A DNA stretch of 64,000 nt, from positions 3,968,001 to 4,032,000 of the forward strand of contig NC_013757.1 in the NCBI RefSeq assembly GCF_000025345.1, written 5' to 3'. Below are positions 26,536 through 34,459 of this stretch, one piece after another; position 1 is the stretch's first letter, and each line of letters begins with the position of its first letter. The notes beneath the pieces were generated by a model. That model worked only from the letters and a program-made list of their open reading frames with translations, was not told where the DNA came from and ran no database searches. The translations under genes were made by a program, and so were the position numbers. This stretch comes from Geodermatophilus obscurus DSM 43160 (lineage in GTDB: Bacteria > Actinomycetota > Actinomycetes > Mycobacteriales > Geodermatophilaceae).

Positions 26536-28809
26536 CTAGGGGCGCCGGGTGATCGCCAGCAGGGCCACGTCATCGGCGCGCACCCCGCTCGCCAGCTCGG
26601 CCAGCAGCCGGTCGCACAGTTCGTCGGGGTCGTTCGTGCCGGCCCGCACCGCGGCCTCCATCAGCGTCGCCAGGCCCCGGTCGAGGTCGGCGTCGCGGCT
26701 CTCCACCAGCCCGTCGGTGTAGAGCAGCAGCGTCGCCTCCGGGGCGAGCACCCCGGCCCACTCCACGGCGGGGCCCGGCGCCGGCGGCGCGCCCAGCATC
26801 CGGCTGGGCCGCACGTCGAGCAGCTCCGCCCTCCCACCCGCGACCAGCAGCGGCGCCGGGTGCCCGGCGGAGGCCATCCGCAGCCGGCCCGTCTCCGGGT
26901 CGAGCACCGCGAACAGGGCGGTGGCCATCAGCTGCAGACCCAGCAGCGACCACCCGGCCTGCAGCCGGTCGATGACCGCGCTCGGCGGCGGCCGGTCGGA
27001 CAGCAGCGCCCGGTAGACGCTGCGCAGCTGCCCCATCACCGCCGCGGCGGTGATGTCGTGCCCGACGACGTCGCCCACGGCCAGCGCCACCTGCCCACCC
27101 GGCAGGGGGACGACGTCGTAGAAGTCGCCGCCGACGTCGGCGCCGCGGCTGGCCGGCAGGTACCGGACGGCGACCGCCAGCCCGGGCACCGGCGGTGGGG
27201 CCGGCGGCAGCAGGTTGGCCTGCAGCGTGTGCGACGTCCGGGTCTCCAGCTCCAGGCGCTGTGCCTTGTCCACCACCTGCGACACCTGCAGCGCCAGCTG
27301 CTCGGCCACCTCCACGTCGGCCGACGTGAACGCCCCGCGCCGCCGGTCGCTGCCCAGGCTGAGGACGCCGAGGACCCGCCCGTCGGCGAGCAACGGCACG
27401 CAGACGAGGTTGACCAGCTCGAGGGCGCGGGCGACCCCCAGGTGGTCCTCGTCGGCCGTGATCTGCGCCAGCCACCGGTCGGTCACCTCGCGGATCCACA
27501 CCGTCCGGCCCAGCTCCATGGCCTGCACGGCCGGGTGCGGTGACTCGCGGTGCGGCAGGTGCCGCCCCTGCAGCGCGGCGGCCAGGTCCTGCCGCGCCGG
27601 GTCGCCGTGCCGGGCCGCCGCGCGGACCAGGCCGTGCTCGCCGGCCAGGTCGATGACGCAGACGTCGGCCAGCCGCGGCACGGCCAGCTCGGCCAGCCGC
27701 TCCGCGGTCTCGGTGACGTCCCCGGCCGAGGCCATCAGCCTGGCCGCGTCGAGCAGGAACGCCGAGCGCTCCGCGTGCCGCGCCATCTCCTCGTACAGCC
27801 GCACCCGCTCGATCGCCTGTCCCGCCTGGCGACCGACGGTGGCCAGCAGGTCGGCGTCGGCCTGGACCAGCGTGCCCCGCTCGCCCGGCGGGCTGAGGTC
27901 GATCAGCCCGGTGTCCCCCGTCACCCCGAGCAGCAGCACCAGCGCGCCCAGGTGGCGGGCGTCGGCGTCCACCGGGACGACGACCAGCGCCTCCTGCCCG
28001 TGCTCCTCCATCACGGCGGCCAGGCCCGGCCACACGGCACGCAGCCCCGCCCCTCGCGGCACCATGTGCACTCCGCCGTCGCGCACCAGCTCGGCGCCGC
28101 CGAGCGCCGCGGACTCCATCGCCTCCAGCAGGTCGGCCGGGATCCCGTCGGCGGCGACCAGCTCCAGCGGCGGCACCGAGGGCTCCGTCCGGCGGCTCGC
28201 GCGCCGCTCGCCGGCCAGCCACAGTGCCACACCGCTGGCTCCCACGGCCTCCCGGCTGCGGCGCACGATCACCTCGGCCACGTCCCGTGCCGTGGCCGCC
28301 GCCGACACCTCCGACACCACCTGCTGCAGCGTGTGCGCCCGGCGCTCGGACTCCGCGGCCGCCCGCTGGGCGGCCAGCAGCGCGCGCTCGTAGCGGCGCC
28401 GGGACGTCGCCTCGAACACGGTCGCGCGCACCAGCAGCGGCGCGCCGCGGGGGTCGCGCACCTCGACGGCGTTGAGCAGGCAGGGCAGCAGCGACCCGTC
28501 GGCCCGCACGACGTCGAGCGCGACCTCCCGCACCATGCCCTGCATCCGCAGCAGCGGCGCCAGGTGGGTCTCGTAGTACACCCGCCCGCCGATGTTGAGC
28601 AGTTCCTGGAAGCGCACCCCGATCAGCTCACCGACCGGCCGGCCGATCCACTCGCAGAAGGTGCGGTTGGCCTTGACGAGCTGACCGTCGGGCAGCGCGG
28701 AGAAGTAGCCGCACGGGGCGTTCTCGTACAGGTCGGCCGGGTCGTCCTCGAGCAGTCGGCGCAGCCCGGCAGGACCCTCGCGGGGGTCCGGTCGCCGCGT
28801 CTCGTCCAT
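26536..28809 (-). CDS. RsbP-like PAS-GAF-GAF-PP2C (SpoIIE-type) phosphatase
   Basis: A 757-residue signalling protein. Residues about 20-135 are a PAS domain (LYENAPCGYFSALPDG, FCEWIGRPVGELIG, RADGSLLPCLLNAVEV), 170-340 and 355-515 two GAF domains, and 545-757 a PP2C domain with SRGADVGGDFYDVV, GDVVGHDITAAAVMGQLR and LLLYTDGLVESRD supplying metal-binding Asp/Gly residues. Such phosphatases dephosphorylate RsbV-type STAS proteins and free a sigma factor. An RsbQ-like hydrolase is encoded 10 bp upstream in the same direction, the same pairing as rsbQ-rsbP in Bacillus. The STAS protein at 50.7 kb is a possible target. Confidence 0.93.
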   Translation of the reverse strand: MDETRRPDPREGPAGLRRLLEDDPADLYENAPCGYFSALPDGQLVKANRTFCEWIGRPVGELIGVRFQELLNIGGRVYYETHLAPLLRMQGMVREVALDVVRADGSLLPCLLNAVEVRDPRGAPLLVRATVFEATSRRRYERALLAAQRAAAESERRAHTLQQVVSEVSAAATARDVAEVIVRRSREAVGASGVALWLAGERRASRRTEPSVPPLELVAADGIPADLLEAMESAALGGAELVRDGGVHMVPRGAGLRAVWPGLAAVMEEHGQEALVVVPVDADARHLGALVLLLGVTGDTGLIDLSPPGERGTLVQADADLLATVGRQAGQAIERVRLYEEMARHAERSAFLLDAARLMASAGDVTETAERLAELAVPRLADVCVIDLAGEHGLVRAAARHGDPARQDLAAALQGRHLPHRESPHPAVQAMELGRTVWIREVTDRWLAQITADEDHLGVARALELVNLVCVPLLADGRVLGVLSLGSDRRRGAFTSADVEVAEQLALQVSQVVDKAQRLELETRTSHTLQANLLPPAPPPVPGLAVAVRYLPASRGADVGGDFYDVVPLPGGQVALAVGDVVGHDITAAAVMGQLRSVYRALLSDRPPPSAVIDRLQAGWSLLGLQLMATALFAVLDPETGRLRMASAGHPAPLLVAGGRAELLDVRPSRMLGAPPAPGPAVEWAGVLAPEATLLLYTDGLVESRDADLDRGLATLMEAAVRAGTNDPDELCDRLLAELASGVRADDVALLAITRRP

Positions 28810-28819
28810 GGCGGGGCTG

Positions 28820-29614
28820 CTACCCGAGGAAGGCGCGGATCGCGGCGGTCGTCTCCTCCGGCGCCGACAGGTGCGGGCAGTGCCCGGTGGCCGCCAGCCG
28901 GGTGAGGACGCTGCCCGGGATCTGCTCGTGCACGTACCGGCCCACCGCCTCCGGGGCGATCGCGTCGGCGGTGCACTGCAGGACCAGCGTGGGCACCCGG
29001 ACGCCGGGCAGGTCGGCGCGGTTGTCGGAGAGGAAGGTGACGCGGGCGAACTGCCGGGCGATGTCGGGGTCGGTGCGGCAGAAGCTGTTGGTCAGCTCGG
29101 CGGTGAGCTCGGGCCGGTCGGGGTTGCCCATGACGACCGGCGCCATCGCGGCCGACCAGCCCAGGTGGTTGCTGTCCAGGGACTCGAGCAGCGCGGCGAT
29201 GTCCTCCCGCGAGAAGCCGCCGGTGTAGTCGCCGTCGTCGACGTAGCGCGGGTTGGGCCCGACCATGACCAGCGCGCCGAACAGGCCCGGGGCGCAGGCC
29301 GCGGCAAGCACGCCCATCATCGCGCTCACCGAGTGCCCGACGAAGACGACGTCGTCGAGCGCCAGCTCTCGGCAGATCTCCACGACGTCGGCGGCGTACC
29401 CGTCCAGCGTCCCGTACTTGACCGGGTCGTAGGCCGACAGGTCCGACCGGCCGGAGCCGACGTGGTCGAAGAGGACGACGCGGTGGTCGACCTCGAACCC
29501 AGGTGCGACGAGGCGCCACATCTCCTGGTCGCACCCGAAGCCGTGCGCGAAGACCATCGGTCGACCGTCGTCGGCCCCGCTCACGCGGACCCGGTTCCGG
29601 GCGATCACGCTCAC
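28820..29614 (-). CDS. RsbQ-like alpha/beta hydrolase
   Basis: A 264-residue hydrolase with the RsbQ/D14-KAI2 pattern: NRVRVSGADDGRPMVFAHGFGCDQEMW, shortened here to AHGFGCDQ; FDHVGSGRSDLSAYD; nucleophile Ser 95 in VGHSVSAMMG; Asp 217 in CTADAIAP; and His 245 in ATGHCPHLSAP. B. subtilis RsbQ uses Ser96-Asp219-His247, nearly the same numbering. RsbQ activates the PAS domain of its partner phosphatase RsbP with an unknown small molecule. The PP2C gene follows after 10 bp, which strongly supports this reading. Confidence 0.93.
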   Translation of the reverse strand: MSVIARNRVRVSGADDGRPMVFAHGFGCDQEMWRLVAPGFEVDHRVVLFDHVGSGRSDLSAYDPVKYGTLDGYAADVVEICRELALDDVVFVGHSVSAMMGVLAAACAPGLFGALVMVGPNPRYVDDGDYTGGFSREDIAALLESLDSNHLGWSAAMAPVVMGNPDRPELTAELTNSFCRTDPDIARQFARVTFLSDNRADLPGVRVPTLVLQCTADAIAPEAVGRYVHEQIPGSVLTRLAATGHCPHLSAPEETTAAIRAFLG

Positions 29615-29776
29615 CGCCGCAACCTAGCCGTCCCGGACCCCTCCTGTCCCTCCCCTCGCCGCGCGTCGTGGCCGACCGCCCGCGCCGCGGCAGGGACGGA
29701 GAGCCCTGTCGCGCAGGGGGACGCCGTCCCTACGCTCGGCTGTCGTCCGGACCCGCCGACCGCACCGAGGTGCTCC

Positions 29777-30505
29777 ATGCCCGCCGCCGCGGCGCTCCGC
29801 CGTCCCTCCGCCCTGCGGACACCCACTGACGGTCCTCCGGCCGACGTGCCGGCCCCTCGCGCGGTCGCCTGGGAGGTGCTGCTGCACCGGCTCGTGCGCC
29901 GGGAGCTGCGGCTGCTGGCCGAGCTGTCCGCGTGGGCCTCCGCCGACGACGCCGAGCGTGCCCGGGAACTGACCCGGCACGCCGACCTGCTCGGCCGGCT
30001 GCTGCTGCACCACCACACCACCGAGCGCGAGCTGGTCTGGCCGGCGCTGCTGCGCGCGGCGCCGTCCGCGCGGCCGCTGGTGGCGAGGTGGACCGTCCGC
30101 GTCACCGGCCTCGATGACCGGCTGCGCGGCCTCTCCACCACCGCGCGGCAGTGGGCGGTCGCCTGCTCGGGCAAGGCGCGCGACGCCTTCACGCTGGCCT
30201 GCCTCGACCTGGCGGACGCCGTGGAGGAGCAGACCGCCGAGGAGGAACGCGACCTGCTGCCGCTGCTGGCCGCGCACCTCTCCTCCGCGGCGTGGGCGGA
30301 GGTCGCCCGGGCGGCGCGCTGCCCGCTGTCACGGCACGAGCGCTCGCTGGTGCTCGGCCTGGCCCTCGAGGACGCCTGCGCCGGCGACCGGGCCCGGTTG
30401 CTCGCCGGGCTGCCGGCGTCGACCCGGCTGGCCTGGCGGCTGGCCGGACGGCGCCGGTACCGCGCCGCCGTCGTGCGGCTGCGCGGCGCACCGCCCGCCC
30501 AGTGA
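29777..30505 (+). CDS. Hemerythrin-like domain protein
   Basis: A 242-residue helical protein. ELTRHADLLGRLLLHHHTTERELVWPAL carries the H...HHxxE pattern of a hemerythrin/HHE helix, here summarised as LLHHHTTERELVWPAL, and DAVEEQTAEEERDLLPLLAAH is the second metal-binding helix. The C-terminal third is Arg/Ala-rich. Hemerythrin-like proteins bind a di-iron centre for oxygen or NO sensing. ATG 29777 follows a GAGG site. It ends in terminator element R2. Confidence 0.8.
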   Translation: MPAAAALRRPSALRTPTDGPPADVPAPRAVAWEVLLHRLVRRELRLLAELSAWASADDAERARELTRHADLLGRLLLHHHTTERELVWPALLRAAPSARPLVARWTVRVTGLDDRLRGLSTTARQWAVACSGKARDAFTLACLDLADAVEEQTAEEERDLLPLLAAHLSSAAWAEVARAARCPLSRHERSLVLGLALEDACAGDRARLLAGLPASTRLAWRLAGRRRYRAAVVRLRGAPPAQ

Positions 30506-30558
30506 GGACCCCCCTGCCCCACCAGTCGCGAGCTCGCGGCGGGACCCTGCAGGGGGCC
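30505..30558 (+). terminator. Dispersed terminator-like element (R2)
   Basis: It begins inside the stop codon with AGGACC, passes through CCCCTGCCCC, TCGCGAGCTCGCGGCGGG and ends in CCCTGCAGGGGGCC, a self-complementary end. Same family as R1 and R3. Confidence 0.6.
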
Positions 30559-30587
30559 AGCGGGACCCGGGACCGGGGCGGGGCGCC

Positions 30588-30755
30588 TCAATAGCGGGAG
30601 GTGCCGCAGTCCGCGCAGCGCTTGCGCGGCGGCAGGGTCTCCCGCTGGCAGTTGGGGCAGGTCCAGGCGCTGCGGTCCGGGAGCGGCCGGGTGCGCGTGC
30701 GCGCGCTGCGCCGGAGCCGGGGGTCGGTCCGGATCTCGCTGGTGGTCGGGCTCAT
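30588..30755 (-). CDS. Mini zinc-ribbon protein, 55 aa
   Basis: A 55-residue protein with a basic N-terminus (LRRSARTRTRPLPDR) and a C-terminal zinc ribbon of two CxxC pairs: WTCPNCQRETLPPRKRCADCG. ATG 30755 is preceded by a perfect AGGAGGT Shine-Dalgarno, so it is certainly translated. Such small ribbons bind nucleic acids or act as subunits; nothing more specific can be said. The open frame extends upstream but is Arg/Ala noise. Confidence 0.82.
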   Translation of the reverse strand: MSPTTSEIRTDPRLRRSARTRTRPLPDRSAWTCPNCQRETLPPRKRCADCGTSRY

Positions 30756-30948
30756 GGGGCACCTCCTGGGTCGCACGCCCGACGCTAGGCAGCCGACGTG
30801 TCGTGGAGGTGACCTCCGGGTTGCCGTCGCCGTTCGTCCGCGTGCCGCCGCCCGGCGTGTCGCAGGAGTCCCACGTCGGCGGGCCGAGGCGCCGGCCGCC
30901 CGCATCGCCGCGCCGCGCTGGGCCGCGCCGCTCGCCGCGGGCCCGGCG

Positions 30949-31677
30949 ATGAGTTCGGCCCCGGCCACCGGTCACCACGACGTGCGCGCGACGTTCGTCC
31001 TCGTCCCGGGAGCGGGCGGCCGGGCCTGGTACTGGCACCGGCTGGTCCCCGAACTGGAGGCACGCGGCTCCGCGGCGGTCGCCGTCGACCTGCCCGCCGG
31101 GGACGACGACGCCGGCCTGGAGCAGTACACGCAGACGGTGCTGGACGCGACTGCAGGCCGCTCCGGCGGGCCGCTGGTGGTCGTCGGCCAGTCGATGGGC
31201 GGGCTCACCGCACCGTTGGTCTGCACCCGGGTGCAGACCGAGCTGCTCGTCCTGCTGAACGCGATGGTGCCGCGGCCGGGGGAGACCGGCGGCGCGTGGT
31301 GGACCGCCACCGGGCACGAGCAGGCGCGGGCGGAGGCAGCGCGGGCGCACGGCTGGCCGCTGGACGACGACGACGCGTTCCTCCACGACGTGCCACCCGA
31401 GGTGGCGGCCACCGCACCGACGCCGTTCGCCCAGTCGGGGACGCCGTTCGCCGAACCGTGGCCACTGCGCGCCTGGCCGGACACGCCGACACGCGTGCTC
31501 GCCGGCCGGGACGACCGCTTCTTCCCCGTGGCCTTCCAGCGGCGGGTGGCCGGTGACCGGCTGGGCCTGCCGGTCGAGGAGCTGCCCGGCGGCCACCTGG
31601 TCGCGCTGAGCCGTCCGGCCGAGCTCGCCGACCGGCTCGTGGGTTTCCTGTCCGCGCTCTCCGTGGCAGGACGGTGA
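30949..31677 (+). CDS. Alpha/beta hydrolase, esterase/salicylate-esterase-like
   Basis: A 242-residue hydrolase: FVLVPGAGGRAWYWHRLVPELEARG, shown as VLVPGAGGRAWYWH, the nucleophile Ser in VVGQSMGGLTAPLV, an acid in AGRDDRFFPV and His in LPGGHLVALSRP. The compact layout resembles plant-type methyl-salicylate esterases and bacterial EstC-like enzymes. ATG 30949 gives the standard length. Stand-alone gene between the zinc ribbon and helR, 112 nt before the latter. Confidence 0.85.
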   Translation: MSSAPATGHHDVRATFVLVPGAGGRAWYWHRLVPELEARGSAAVAVDLPAGDDDAGLEQYTQTVLDATAGRSGGPLVVVGQSMGGLTAPLVCTRVQTELLVLLNAMVPRPGETGGAWWTATGHEQARAEAARAHGWPLDDDDAFLHDVPPEVAATAPTPFAQSGTPFAEPWPLRAWPDTPTRVLAGRDDRFFPVAFQRRVAGDRLGLPVEELPGGHLVALSRPAELADRLVGFLSALSVAGR

Positions 31678-31749
31678 CGCCGGGTCCGTGGCCGACCGCA
31701 CGGCGGCGCCTGACCCCCGCCCGGGGAATGCGCGGGCACCATGGACGTT

Positions 31750-31767
31750 CGTCTGTTGCCGCAGACG
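31750..31767. promoter_or_regulatory. Inverted repeat 22 nt upstream of the HelR start
   Basis: CGTCTG-TTGCCG-CAGACG is a perfect inverted repeat. Its reverse strand contains TGCGGCAA, the centre of the published rifamycin-associated element GGGGCTTGCGGCAAGGCCC found before rifamycin-response genes. The flanks differ, so this is a candidate site only. Confidence 0.4.
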
Positions 31768-31789
31768 AGTACCGACAGAGAGACGTGCA

Positions 31790-34087
31790 GTGCCGACGAC
31801 GCAGCCCGAGGTCGTGTCCCACCCCGAGATCGACGCCGAACAGCAGTACGTCAAGGAGCTCTACGCCCGCCTCGACGCCGCCCGCGACCTGGCCGAGCGA
31901 CGGCTGAAGCAGGCCATCTCCTGGCCCGCGGTCGACCCGCAGGCGCTGCAGGAGCGCGACGCCACCGTCCGCTTCCAGACCGAGCGGGTCACCGCCCTCG
32001 ACGCCGCCGAGGCCGGCCTGTGCGTCGGCCGGATCGACCGCACCGACGACGGCCCGCTCTACATCGGCCGCATCGGGCTGGCCGCCGACGACGCCGGCGG
32101 CGACCCCGCGCTGGTCGACTGGCGGGCGCCGGCCGCGCGGCCGTTCTACACCGCCACCCCGGTGCACCCGCTGGGGGTGGCGCGCCGCCGGCACATCCGC
32201 ACCCGCGGGCGCACCGTCGTCCGGCTGGACGACGAGGTGCTGACCGGCGGCGTCGCGGGATCGGGGCTGACCGGCGAGGCCGCGCTCATGGCGGCCCTCG
32301 ACACCGCCCGCACCGGCCGGATGACCGACATCGTCCGCACCATCCAGGCCGAGCAGGACCGGATCATCCGCGCCGACGACCGCGGCGTCCTCGTCGTGCA
32401 GGGCGGGCCGGGCACCGGCAAGACCGCCGTCGCGCTGCACCGCGCGGCCTACCTGCTCTACACCCACCGCGAGCGGCTGGCCCGCCGCGGCCTGCTCGTC
32501 GTCGGCCCGACCCCCACGTTCCTGCGCTACATCGCCGACGTGCTGCCCTCCCTCGGCGAGACCGGCGTGCTGCTGGCCGGCCTCGGCCAGCTGCGCCCCG
32601 GCCTGGACGCCCGCGGCACCGAGTCGCCGGAGACCGCCGCGGTCAAGGGCCGGCTGGAGATGGTCGAGGTGCTCGAGCGCGCCGTCGCCGACCGGCAGGT
32701 CGTGCCCGACGCCCCGCGCGAGGTGACCGTCGACGGGTTCGCGCTGCGGCTGCGGCCGATCGACGTGAAGCGCGCGCAGAACGCCGCCCGCCGGGCCGAC
32801 CGGCTGCACAACCTGGCCCGGCCGGTGTTCGCCCGCCGCGTCGTCGACCTGCTCACCCGCCGCTACGCCGAGCGGATCGGCCTGGGCATCGACGGCGGCT
32901 CGGACCTGCTCGACCGCGAGGACACCGCCGCGCTGCGCCGCGAGGTGGCCGAGGAGCCGGCCGTCCGGCTGCTGGTCGACGACCTGTGGCCGGTGCTCAC
33001 CCCCGAGCGGCTGCTGACCGACCTGTTCGCCGACCCCGCCCGCGTCGCCGCCGCCACCCCGGGGTGGGAGGACGGGACGCGCGCGCTGCTGCACCGGCCG
33101 CGGGGGTCGGGCTGGACGCCGGCCGACGTCCCGCTGCTGGAGGAGGCCGAGGAGCTGCTCGGCTTCGACGACAGCGCGCAGCGGGCCCGCGCCGAGCGGG
33201 ACCGCCGCCGGCGGCTGGCCGAGGCGCAGGAGACCCTCGACGTGCTGCACGGCTCGCGATCCATCGACCTCGATGACGAGCACCTGGAGGCCGAGGTGCT
33301 CAGCGCCGGCGACCTGATCAGCGCCGAGGAGCTGGCCGAGCGGCAGCGGGCGCTCGACACCCGCACCACCGCCGAGCGGGCCGCCGCCGACCGCACCTGG
33401 ACCTTCGGGCACGTCGTCGTCGACGAGGCGCAGGAGCTCTCCGCCATGGCCTGGCGGCTGCTGGTGCGCCGCTGCCCCACCCGGTCTATGACCGCCGTCG
33501 GCGACCTCGCCCAGACCGGCACGCTGGCCGGCGCGGCCGCCTGGGACGAGACGCTGCGGCCGCACGTAGGCGACGCCTGGCGGCTGGAGGAGCTCACGGT
33601 CAACTACCGGACGCCGGCCGAGATCATGGCCGTCGCCGCCGACGTCCTCGCCGCGGGCGGTACCGGGGCGAGTGCACCGCGCTCGGTCCGGCCGGGCACC
33701 GCCGAGCCGTGGGCGGAGGTCACCGGGGAGGACGGGCTGGCGGCCCGCGCCGCCGGGGTGGTCGAGGAGTGGGCGGCGCAGGAGGGCACCACCGCCGTCG
33801 TCGCCCCGGCCGGCCGGGTCGCCGAGCTCACCGCGGCGGTCGCGGCCCGGGTGGACGGCGTCTCGTCCGGCACGGACGCCGACTCGTCACAGGGGCCGGT
33901 GGTGCTCACGCCGACCGAGGCCAAGGGCCTGGAGTTCGACGCGGTGCTCGTCGTCGACCCGCAGCGGGTGCTCGACGAGGGGGTGCGCGGGTACAACGAC
34001 CTCTACGTGGCGCTCACCCGGGCCACGCAGCGGCTCGGTGTGCTCTCCGCCGGCGACCTGCCCGCCGTACTCGCCCGCCTCGCCTGA
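31790..34087 (+). CDS. helR: HelR/HelD-type RNA polymerase recycling ATPase
   Basis: A 765-residue superfamily 1 ATPase. Walker A GGPGTGKT at about 206-213, Walker B VVVDEAQELSAMAW, motif III-like AVGDLAQTG and the C-terminal TPTEAKGLEFDAVLVVDP and YVALTRATQRL. The N-terminus with two helices (EIDAEQQYVKELYARLDAARDLAERR) and the GRIGLAADDAGGDPALVDWRAPAARPFYTA segment are those of HelD/HelR rather than UvrD. These proteins eject stalled RNA polymerase and, in the actinobacterial HelR group, give rifampicin tolerance. GTG 31790 is chosen; the upstream part is noise. Ends at element R3. Confidence 0.92.
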   Translation: MPTTQPEVVSHPEIDAEQQYVKELYARLDAARDLAERRLKQAISWPAVDPQALQERDATVRFQTERVTALDAAEAGLCVGRIDRTDDGPLYIGRIGLAADDAGGDPALVDWRAPAARPFYTATPVHPLGVARRRHIRTRGRTVVRLDDEVLTGGVAGSGLTGEAALMAALDTARTGRMTDIVRTIQAEQDRIIRADDRGVLVVQGGPGTGKTAVALHRAAYLLYTHRERLARRGLLVVGPTPTFLRYIADVLPSLGETGVLLAGLGQLRPGLDARGTESPETAAVKGRLEMVEVLERAVADRQVVPDAPREVTVDGFALRLRPIDVKRAQNAARRADRLHNLARPVFARRVVDLLTRRYAERIGLGIDGGSDLLDREDTAALRREVAEEPAVRLLVDDLWPVLTPERLLTDLFADPARVAAATPGWEDGTRALLHRPRGSGWTPADVPLLEEAEELLGFDDSAQRARAERDRRRRLAEAQETLDVLHGSRSIDLDDEHLEAEVLSAGDLISAEELAERQRALDTRTTAERAAADRTWTFGHVVVDEAQELSAMAWRLLVRRCPTRSMTAVGDLAQTGTLAGAAAWDETLRPHVGDAWRLEELTVNYRTPAEIMAVAADVLAAGGTGASAPRSVRPGTAEPWAEVTGEDGLAARAAGVVEEWAAQEGTTAVVAPAGRVAELTAAVAARVDGVSSGTDADSSQGPVVLTPTEAKGLEFDAVLVVDPQRVLDEGVRGYNDLYVALTRATQRLGVLSAGDLPAVLARLA

Positions 34088-34090
34088 GAA

Positions 34091-34145
34091 AGGACGCCCT
34101 GCCCCCCGCCACTCGCACGCTCGCGGCGGGACCCTGCAGGGGGCC
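34091..34145 (+). terminator. Dispersed terminator-like element (R3)
   Basis: Four bases after the HelR stop: AGGACGCCCTGCCCCCCGCC, then ACTCGCACGCTCG, CGGCGGGACCCTGCAGGGGGCC. It shares sequence and orientation with R2 and lies between two convergent genes. Confidence 0.6.
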
Positions 34146-34157
34146 GCTCGTGGCGGC

Positions 34158-34358
34158 TCAACGGGGCTGCGCGTCCCGGCGGCGGGTGGAGACCTCGACG
34201 GAGGCGGCCAGCACGGTGGCGGCCAGCACCAGGACGGCGCCGGCGCCGGCCAGCGGCACGCCCCCCATGGTGCTCATGTCCAGTTCGGCCCAGACGACGC
34301 CGACGACGAGCGCCAGCAGACCGACCACGCCCACCAGCGGCGGAAGCCACCTGCTCAT
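34158..34358 (-). CDS. Small two-helix membrane protein, 66 aa
   Basis: A 66-residue protein with membrane helices at about 6-24 and 33-53, and a basic tail STRRRDAQPR. GAGGAGGACGGGAC precedes ATG 34358. No family recognised. Convergent with helR. Confidence 0.7.
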   Translation of the reverse strand: MSRWLPPLVGVVGLLALVVGVVWAELDMSTMGGVPLAGAGAVLVLAATVLAASVEVSTRRRDAQPR

Positions 34359-34459
34359 GTCCCGTCCTCCTCGTCCGTACGGCCCCGCGATGACACCACG
34401 CAGTACCGACACCCGGTGCCGTCCATGGCGTGTTCGCCACGCAGCGCGACGGCGCCGGT

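Noticed and set aside
31680-31749. A full rifamycin-associated element before helR
   Set aside because: Only the eight central bases match in the inverted repeat at 31750; the 19-bp consensus is absent.
29611-31854. A 747-residue minus-strand frame over hemerythrin, zinc ribbon and hydrolase genes
   Set aside because: Only the 55-residue zinc ribbon, in another minus frame, is real; this one is Ser/Arg noise.
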